This document shows positions 39,712 to 45,883 of a stretch of DNA of 45,883 bases, one piece after another; the stretch's first letter is position 1, and the number at the start of each line of letters is the position of its first letter. A program made the position numbers and the translations under genes. This DNA is from an uncultured Bdellovibrionales bacterium (GTDB lineage: Bacteria > Bdellovibrionota > Bdellovibrionia > Bdellovibrionales > UBA1609): positions 1 through 45,883 of the forward strand of contig CALGWV010000018.1 of the NCBI GenBank assembly GCA_937936325.1, written 5' to 3'. The notes below the pieces were generated by a model. It was not told the DNA's origin. It saw nothing but the letters and a program-made list of their open reading frames with translations, and did no database searches.

Positions 39712-39911
39712 TATTTTAAAGCTTGAGATTGATTTTGGATTTCTTAAAGATGTTGAATAAGGCGGAAGCGTTGAACGTCGCGGCAGCGCGTATCTTGGTG
39801 TGTGATATGTACACATAGCACATTTCAGGAGACGTTCTGCGGCCGAAAGTGGGCTTCCATCTTATTCAACATCTTTAAGAAATTCAAAATCAATCTTAAG
39901 CTTTAAAAATA
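39712..39911. repeat. Family A structured inverted-repeat element, copy A2 (core on plus strand)
   Basis: Left arm from 39712 TATTTTAAAGCTTGAGATTGATTTTGGATTTCTTAAAGATGTTGAATAAGGCGGAAGC; right arm to 39911 is its reverse complement with a few mismatches and one indel; core AACGTCGCGGCAGCGCGTATCTTGGTGTGTGATATGTACACATAGCACATTTCAGGAGACGTTCTGCGGCCGAAAGTGGGCTT. Confidence 0.9.
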
Positions 39912-40068
39912 GACATGATCCACTCATATTGGCGTTGTAGCACCGCCATTCTCAAGATGTAGGCCATATTTTGGGATTTAGCGATATTTTTTTAAATTTT
40001 CTCAACCAAATCTTCATTATTTTTTAACTTCAGGCTAATTTACCGTGCAACAACACCACTCATATTTA

Positions 40069-41523
40069 TTATTTTCTTTTCCAAGTATTAAATTTTTCTA
40101 GCCAAGGAAAAACCCAGTCGGGTTTATTCTTCATTTTCCATTGACCAGCTGCAAACTTATTAGCCTCTCCCATGGTCGGATAGGGATGTATGGTGGACAT
40201 AATTTTGTTTAACCCAAAACCATGCTTCATAGCTGAACTAAATTCCAGTAACATGTCTCCCGCCTTTGAAGCCACAATCGTAGCTCCTAAGATTGTATCC
40301 TTACCTGGGGCCGTCAATACTCGAACCAATCCATGATCTGCCCCGTCGGCAATGGCTCGGTCCAAATCATCAATCCCATAGGTAGTCACTTCCACTGGAA
40401 TATTTTGAGCCTTGGCTTCACTTTCAGTTAAACCCACTGAAGCGACTTCGGGATCTGTGAAAGTGACTTTAGGGACGACTTTATATTCAGCCTTGAATTT
40501 TTTTAATGGTTGGAAGAGGGAATTCGTGGCGCAGAACCAAGCTTGGTGAGCCGCCGTGTGGGTGAACTGAAATGGCCCTGCAACATCCCCGCATGCAAAA
40601 ATATTTTTATATTTCGTAGTTCTTAAGTAAGGATCTACTTTTATGGTTCCGTTTTTATTAAATTCAACCTCAAGCTCTTCAAGCCCAAAACCCTTAGTGT
40701 TAGGGCGACGGCCGAGCGCCATTAAGCACTGGTCAAATTCAACTTCGACAATAGTTCCGTCTGCTTTTTTGGTAATGAGCTTTGGACCTTTTTCAAAACT
40801 ATCTGCAGAATGTCCTGTAAGGACTTCTACACCTTCAGCTCTAAGTTGAGCTTCTATAATTTGAGCCACCTCAGGATCCTCTCCGGCTAAAATATTTGAG
40901 CCCCTTTCAATAATACTGACTTTTGAGCCTAGGCGGGCAAAGCACTGAGCCATTTCACAGCCTATAGGCCCACCACCTAAGACGACGAACCTTTTGGGGA
41001 GTTCTTTAAGTTCCCAGAGGTTGTCCGAGGTGAGATAAGGGACTTGGTCTAAACCTTTAAAAGGGACGACTAAGGGTTTAGCCCCAGTAGCCACGACTAT
41101 ATTCTTAGTGGTTAAAACTTGATCATTCACCTTAACTTCATAGGGGCTTAAAATTTGACCATAACCTGTGAGGCAATCTACCCCTAAAGAAGTATATCGT
41201 TCAATGGAATCATGAGGTTCAATTTTTGAAATTACACTTTGTATGCGAGACATGATTTTTTGAAAATCAAACTGAATGTCCGTATCAGTCAGTCCGTACT
41301 TCGCCGCATTTTTAGATTGATATAAAACTTTGCAGCTTTGAATTAAAGCCTTGCTTGGTACACACCCAGTATTTAGGCAATCGCCTCCCATTTTATGGGC
41401 CTCAACAAGAGCGACTTTGGCTTTAAGTAGTGCCCCAATATAAGAGGTCACAAGCCCGCCACTGCCGGCTCCAAGTATAATCATATTATAATCAGTTTTA
41501 TTAGGTTTTTTGAATTTTTTCAC
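40069..41523 (-). CDS. Pyridine nucleotide-disulfide oxidoreductase (mercuric reductase/dihydrolipoamide dehydrogenase-like)
   Basis: MIILGAGSGGLVTSYIGALLKAKVALVEAHKMGGDCLNTGCVPSKALI (redox Cys pair), FVVLGGGPIGCEMAQCFARLGSKVSIIERG, C-terminal IHPYPTMGEANKFAAGQW. Confidence 0.92.
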   Translation of the reverse strand: MKKFKKPNKTDYNMIILGAGSGGLVTSYIGALLKAKVALVEAHKMGGDCLNTGCVPSKALIQSCKVLYQSKNAAKYGLTDTDIQFDFQKIMSRIQSVISKIEPHDSIERYTSLGVDCLTGYGQILSPYEVKVNDQVLTTKNIVVATGAKPLVVPFKGLDQVPYLTSDNLWELKELPKRFVVLGGGPIGCEMAQCFARLGSKVSIIERGSNILAGEDPEVAQIIEAQLRAEGVEVLTGHSADSFEKGPKLITKKADGTIVEVEFDQCLMALGRRPNTKGFGLEELEVEFNKNGTIKVDPYLRTTKYKNIFACGDVAGPFQFTHTAAHQAWFCATNSLFQPLKKFKAEYKVVPKVTFTDPEVASVGLTESEAKAQNIPVEVTTYGIDDLDRAIADGADHGLVRVLTAPGKDTILGATIVASKAGDMLLEFSSAMKHGFGLNKIMSTIHPYPTMGEANKFAAGQWKMKNKPDWVFPWLEKFNTWKRK

Positions 41524-42203
41524 GGAGTTCCTTTGAATTTATAAAATATTTTTTTGATAATAATTGGGGCCACTCCAAGTAAGACCAAAGAGGCTACGAG
41601 GCTTGGGCTTAAAATATCTTTTGGGCTTTCAATAGTTGCCAATTGAGTTCCTGCGTTTACAAACAGGGCAGTGCCAATAAGCATTCCTAACTGACTTACC
41701 CAGTAAAAGCTAAAGACTTTAATGCGTGTGAGAGCCATAAGTATGTTAACCAAAAAAAATGGGACAGCAGGGATGAGTCTTAAGCTAAAAAGGTACATAA
41801 AGCCATCTTTTTCAAAGCCGTCTTGGATAGGTTTTAATTTATGACCAAACTTAGCTTCAACCCAATCTTTCAAAAGAAAACGAGAAAGAATAAAGCATAG
41901 TGTGGCTCCTATAGAGCTTGCGAACGAAGCAATAATCACTCCCTTGAAAAAGCCAAACAAAGCCCCACACAGAAGAGTCATCACTGCTGCTCCTGGTAAA
42001 GAGAGTGCGGCCATAAGCATATAGCTTATAAAAAAGAAAAACATAAAAAATAATGGATTTTCTTTGAATTGGTTTTGGGCTAAGGCTTGGAGCTCTTCGA
42101 TTTTTTCAAAACTCATCCAGTGATGAAAGTCTAAATAGAAAAAAAGTAAAATGAAGAAACCCAAAATAAGGACGATTAAAAGTTGAAAAGTTTTTTTGTT
42201 CAT
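41520..42203 (-). CDS. TVP38/TMEM64 family membrane protein
   Basis: MAALSLPGAAVMTLLCGALFGFFKGVIIASFASSIGATLCFILSRFLLKDWVEAKFG ... LRLIPAVPFFLVNILMALTRIKVFSFYWVSQLGMLIGTALFVNAGTQL; overlaps the next gene by ATGA-type junction. Confidence 0.88.
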   Translation of the reverse strand: MNKKTFQLLIVLILGFFILLFFYLDFHHWMSFEKIEELQALAQNQFKENPLFFMFFFFISYMLMAALSLPGAAVMTLLCGALFGFFKGVIIASFASSIGATLCFILSRFLLKDWVEAKFGHKLKPIQDGFEKDGFMYLFSLRLIPAVPFFLVNILMALTRIKVFSFYWVSQLGMLIGTALFVNAGTQLATIESPKDILSPSLVASLVLLGVAPIIIKKIFYKFKGTP

Positions 42204-42289
42204 GAGTCTTAATTGTGACCTAAATTTTCAAAATAAAAAAGTCAAAGCCAAATAATGAATGAGATTTTATTATATTTTGAGATATTTGT

Positions 42290-42445
42290 GGGCTGCAGAA
42301 GATCCATATTGATTTATAAGTCTCACTTTTAAAGAGCTCGATGTGATTATTGAGTTTATATAAGTCTGAATTTATTTTTTAAATTGGTTGAGTCGGATAC
42401 AGTTCTAATGTTTATTAGGGGCTGCAGAAGATTCAAATTGGTTTT
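42290..42445 (+). repeat. Two direct repeats with family B-like terminus
   Basis: GGGCTGCAGAAGATCCATATTGATTTA (42290) and GGGCTGCAGAAGATTCAAATTGGTTTT (42419), 23/27 identical; the start resembles the family B terminus GGGGCTGTGGAAGATTCG. Confidence 0.6.
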
Positions 42446-42731
42446 AGAAGTATTAGACTCAACTCAAAATTGAGCAAAGCACAGACTTGGCTTTCCAGAG
42501 GAGTGGCCTTGAGCTGCTTTAGACCCAGAACAGAGTTTTATACTGCTAAAAGAATAAAAATTGGGATCATTTAATTGAAATTAGTTGTCAAAAGAGCTTG
42601 CAAAATCGTTTAAGTTTTTTTAAACTAAATCAGTTTTTTGGTTAGACATTAGGAATTTTTGTATTGGCGGTCTTCCACACTAATTTGGAGACCTAAGCTA
42701 AATAACTCTAATTTACCTGGAGATCTTGGAC

Positions 42732-43658
42732 ATGGATAATTCACTTATTAAAAGCATGCCTGACATCACTAATAATGGAAAGTCTCAAATCGAAGTCCCA
42801 TTAGAAGCTGTTGGAATGTCTGAGGTTGAGACTCTGTTTTCTTATAGTGAGGGGGTAGGATCTTGGACAAATATCCCTGCTGAAGCTTCAATGTATGTGA
42901 ACCTTATTGATCCAAAGGCCAAAGGCATTCATATGTCTCGTCTCTACAGACTTGTCAGTAAACATTTAGCAGCAGGTCCTCTGAGTAGAACTTCAGTAGA
43001 GTCTTTGTTATTAGAGATGATAGAGTCTCAAGATAAAAAAGCAGATTGGAGTGAGTTTAAGATTGAGTTTAAACTTCCACTTGAACGCAAAGCCTTAGTG
43101 AGTGAGCTTAAAGGTTTAAGGCATTATAAGCTTTATCTCTTAGGGTCTAAAAAACTGGGAGAGCCTGCAAAATTGAAATTAGGATTAGAGATTTATTACT
43201 CCAGCACATGTCCTTGCTCGGCAGCGCTTTCCCGACAGCTTGTACAAGAACATTGGAAAAATGAATTTAAATCAAAAGAATCCGTGAGCGTAGATGAAGT
43301 CTTTAAATGGTTGGGCCAAGAGAGCTCAATTGTAGCTACGCCTCACGCACAAAGAAGTACGGCAGAAGTCGAAGTCACTTTAGGTGATGCTCAGAGTTTA
43401 AATTTTGTGGACCTTATTAACAGCACTGAAGCCTGTTTAGGGACTCCTGTTCAATCGGCAGTAAAAAGAGAAGACGAGCAAGAGTTTGCTCGTTTAAACG
43501 CAAGCCAATTGATGTTTTGCGAAGATGCCGCTAGAAAAATTCATAGTTTGCTTGCAGAAAAAAAATTAAAAAAAGAAATCGTCAGCTTTAAAGCCAAGGT
43601 CTCCCATATAGAGAGTTTGCATCCTCACAATGCTGTGGCATTCACAAAAAGCAGTTAA
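42732..43658 (+). CDS. folE2: GTP cyclohydrolase IB (FolE2)
   Basis: YYSSTCPCSAALSRQLV, ATPHAQRSTAEVEV, EACLGTPVQSAVKREDEQEFARLNASQLMFCEDAARKI, KVSHIESLHPHNAVA. ATG 42732 with GGAG upstream (track gives TTG 42726). Confidence 0.94.
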   Translation: MDNSLIKSMPDITNNGKSQIEVPLEAVGMSEVETLFSYSEGVGSWTNIPAEASMYVNLIDPKAKGIHMSRLYRLVSKHLAAGPLSRTSVESLLLEMIESQDKKADWSEFKIEFKLPLERKALVSELKGLRHYKLYLLGSKKLGEPAKLKLGLEIYYSSTCPCSAALSRQLVQEHWKNEFKSKESVSVDEVFKWLGQESSIVATPHAQRSTAEVEVTLGDAQSLNFVDLINSTEACLGTPVQSAVKREDEQEFARLNASQLMFCEDAARKIHSLLAEKKLKKEIVSFKAKVSHIESLHPHNAVAFTKSS

Positions 43659-43688
43659 AGAAAATGTATTATAAAAAGGTGGTCTGTC

Positions 43689-44195
43689 TTGAATAAATCT
43701 GAAATCCCCCACTTATTAAGAGGGGATCAAAATCCCCCAGAAAAACTCATTGTTCGTGAACCTTTGGTTATCGATGATTTTAAAAGAATCATAAGAGATA
43801 TGGGTTTAAAAGTCACAAAACAAAGAATGGGTATTTTGAAGTCTCTAAACCAAGGGCGTGTACACGTAACCGCACAAGAGGTTTTTGAAGAGGTAAGCCA
43901 AGAGTATCCAGATATGGGTTTTGCCACGGTTTATCGTTTTTTAAGAAAGCTCACTGAGAAAAATTTTGTAACTGAAGTGCGCCTAGGTGGTCAGGCTGCT
44001 CGTTACGAGTTGACCCCAAAACAGCACCATGATCACATAACTTGTGTGAGATGTGGGCGAATTGTTGAGTTTCAAAATTTAGAAATTGAACAGCTACAAG
44101 AAGAAGTCGCAGTAGAAAATGGCTTTCGTCTCACTCATCATGTGCTAGAACTTTATGGCATTTGTGGGGATCCGAATTGTCATCAAACAAATTAA
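43689..44195 (+). CDS. Fur-family metalloregulator (Zur/Fur/PerR type not resolved)
   Basis: DMGLKVTKQRMGILKSLNQGRVHVTAQEVFEEVSQEYPDMGFATVYRFLRKL ... HHDHITCVRCGRIVEF ... GICGDPNCH (two CxxC-type pairs). TTG start. Confidence 0.92.
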   Translation: MNKSEIPHLLRGDQNPPEKLIVREPLVIDDFKRIIRDMGLKVTKQRMGILKSLNQGRVHVTAQEVFEEVSQEYPDMGFATVYRFLRKLTEKNFVTEVRLGGQAARYELTPKQHHDHITCVRCGRIVEFQNLEIEQLQEEVAVENGFRLTHHVLELYGICGDPNCHQTN

Positions 44196-45883
44196 ATAAT
44201 CATATACAAATTCGTGGGGCCAAAGAGAACAACCTCAAAAATATCGATGTCGATATCCCACGAAATGCCATCACTGTAGTTGCGGGACTCAGTGGTTGTG
44301 GGAAGTCCTCCTTAGTTTTTGACACCCTTTACGCCGAAGGCCAACGTCGATTTTTAGACTCACTGTCCGTTTATTCCAGACACTTTATTGGGTCTGCTAA
44401 AAAACCAGAGGTTGACTCCATACAAGGACTCACTCCTTCGCTTTCAGTAGATCAGCGTACGACTTCATATAGTCCGAGATCCACAGTGGGGACAGTCAGT
44501 GAAACTCTGGATTACTTAAGACTTCTTTTTGCACGTAAGGCCACTCCCTTATGTCCAAAACATGGTATCAAAGTCCAGTCTCATACTCCCGAGGTTCTAT
44601 GGAGTCGGTTGTTAGAGCAGTTTAAAAATAAAAAAGCCAGAATTTTAGCTCCTGTGGCACAGTCAAAAAAAGGTGAGTTTCAAAAAGAAATCGACTACTG
44701 GGAGAAAAAATCTTTTATTAAAGCCTATATAGATGGTGAATTGAAAGACCTGGCTGACGTTATAAAATTAGAAAAAAACAAAGCTCACGATATATTTTTA
44801 GTAGTGGACCAGGTGCAAATCTTAGAATCTGCCAAGGTGAGAATTATTAAAAGTCTAAAAAAGAGTTTTGAGGTCACCCATGGGCTTGTAGCTATTGAAG
44901 TTCTAGGTGAAGAGATTGAAGTGTTTTCATTAAGCTCTTCTTGCCCGGAGTGTGGATATAGCTTTCCTGATTTAGAGCCAAATCATTTTTCATTCAATAA
45001 CCCAAGGGGTTCTTGTGCTGCTTGTGGTGGCCTAGGGGCTAAAACTATTGAGGCTCAGGATGAAGACGAAGACGACAAAGTTGTCGTCTGTAAAAAGTGT
45101 AAGGGCCAAAGGCTCAATGAGCGCTCACTCAATGTCTTTTTTGAAAATAAAAACATTGCCGATCTTGCTGATGACTCTATTGAAACTCTTTATAGTTGGT
45201 CGGAGCAGATGTTAGCTCATCTCAACTATCAGGACGATATCACCCAACCTATTTTAAAAGAACTCAATTTAAGGTTGGGGTATTTGCTGCGTATTGGAGT
45301 GGGATATTTGAGTTTGTCCCGCCCATCGAGGAGCCTTTCTGGAGGGGAGAGCCAGAGGATTCGCTTGGCTTCTCAACTAGGGGCTTCTTTAGTAGGCGTT
45401 TCGTATATATTAGATGAGCCCTCTATTGGACTCCACCCTAAAGACCACCACAAGCTTCTCAGTGTATTAAAAGAAATAAAAGACAGAGGTAACACCCTTG
45501 TGATTGTGGAGCATGATTTAGAAACCATGAAAATCGCAGATCAGCTTATTGACATAGGACCTGGAGCTGGGGTACATGGCGGAAAGATTGAAGCCGAAGG
45601 CTCCTATTCTAAATTCATTAAGCAGAACTCTTTAACAGGGCAATATTTATCGGGTAAAAAATCAGTCATAAAACCTAGGTCTAAACTTGAGTCTACAAAA
45701 TTTATTTATATTGAAAAAGCTTGCGGACATAATTTAAAAGAGATTTCTGTAGAAATCCCTCAAAATGCTTTAGTCGGTGTGGCAGGCGTTTCTGGGAGTG
45801 GCAAGAGCACCCTGATCATGGACACTTTGTATAAACACGGGGCCCAAGTCTTAAATAAAAACACATCCGTGGAGACTCTGGGT
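44177..45883 (+). CDS. uvrA: Excinuclease ABC subunit A (UvrA-like), 3' end truncated by window edge
   Basis: Frame open from TTG 44177: (M)SSNKLNNHIQIRGAKENNLKNIDVDIPRNAITVVAGLSGCGKSSLVFDTLYAEGQRRFLDSLSVYSRHFIG ... CPECGYSFPDLEPNHFSFNNPRGSCAACGGLG ... LSLSRPSRSLSGGESQRIRLASQLGASLVGVSYILDEPSIGLHPKD ... GVAGVSGSGKSTLIMDTL. Not in the ORF track because there is no stop in the window. Confidence 0.93.
   Translation, partial: MSSNKLNNHIQIRGAKENNLKNIDVDIPRNAITVVAGLSGCGKSSLVFDTLYAEGQRRFLDSLSVYSRHFIGSAKKPEVDSIQGLTPSLSVDQRTTSYSPRSTVGTVSETLDYLRLLFARKATPLCPKHGIKVQSHTPEVLWSRLLEQFKNKKARILAPVAQSKKGEFQKEIDYWEKKSFIKAYIDGELKDLADVIKLEKNKAHDIFLVVDQVQILESAKVRIIKSLKKSFEVTHGLVAIEVLGEEIEVFSLSSSCPECGYSFPDLEPNHFSFNNPRGSCAACGGLGAKTIEAQDEDEDDKVVVCKKCKGQRLNERSLNVFFENKNIADLADDSIETLYSWSEQMLAHLNYQDDITQPILKELNLRLGYLLRIGVGYLSLSRPSRSLSGGESQRIRLASQLGASLVGVSYILDEPSIGLHPKDHHKLLSVLKEIKDRGNTLVIVEHDLETMKIADQLIDIGPGAGVHGGKIEAEGSYSKFIKQNSLTGQYLSGKKSVIKPRSKLESTKFIYIEKACGHNLKEISVEIPQNALVGVAGVSGSGKSTLIMDTLYKHGAQVLNKNTSVETLG

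Noticed and set aside
39574-39816. 80-aa minus-strand ORF
   Set aside because: Runs into the left arm and core of family A element A2; composition looks non-coding.
1-45883. CRISPR arrays, tRNA or rRNA genes, phage or transposase genes
   Set aside because: None recognised on reading both strands; repeats present are dispersed or inverted, not regularly spaced direct repeats with unique spacers.

Overview
About 45.9 kb of bacterial chromosome with moderate to low GC. Gene content (NrdR, CarD, secreted and outer-membrane proteins, Slt, Opp, RimO, UvrABC) would fit a Bdellovibrionota-like genome, but that placement is inference. Most of the window is housekeeping genes: nrdR (partial), an RsmB-family methyltransferase, pyrC, orn, rimO, recG, lysS, class I aldolase, an MFS transporter, carD, gltX, uvrB, uvrC, slt, oppABC, FAD and pyridine-nucleotide oxidoreductases, a TVP38 protein, folE2, a Fur-family regulator and a partial uvrA. 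Several secreted proteins of unknown function are interspersed. The most unusual content is (1) three dispersed elements ('family A', ~7261-7415, 37651-37872, 39712-39911) that share a conserved, covarying core but carry long locus-specific inverted-repeat arms (up to 55/57 nt complementary); (2) a second nested-inverted-repeat MITE-like family ('family B', 17333-17516, 19622-19786, partial copies elsewhere) next to a paralogous gene remnant; (3) a third repeat ('family C') whose two boxes are rearranged between copies; and (4) an ankyrin-repeat protein fused to a degenerate-looking but triad-complete subtilisin domain, probably starting at a CTG codon. All calls come from reading the sequence; no database search was run.
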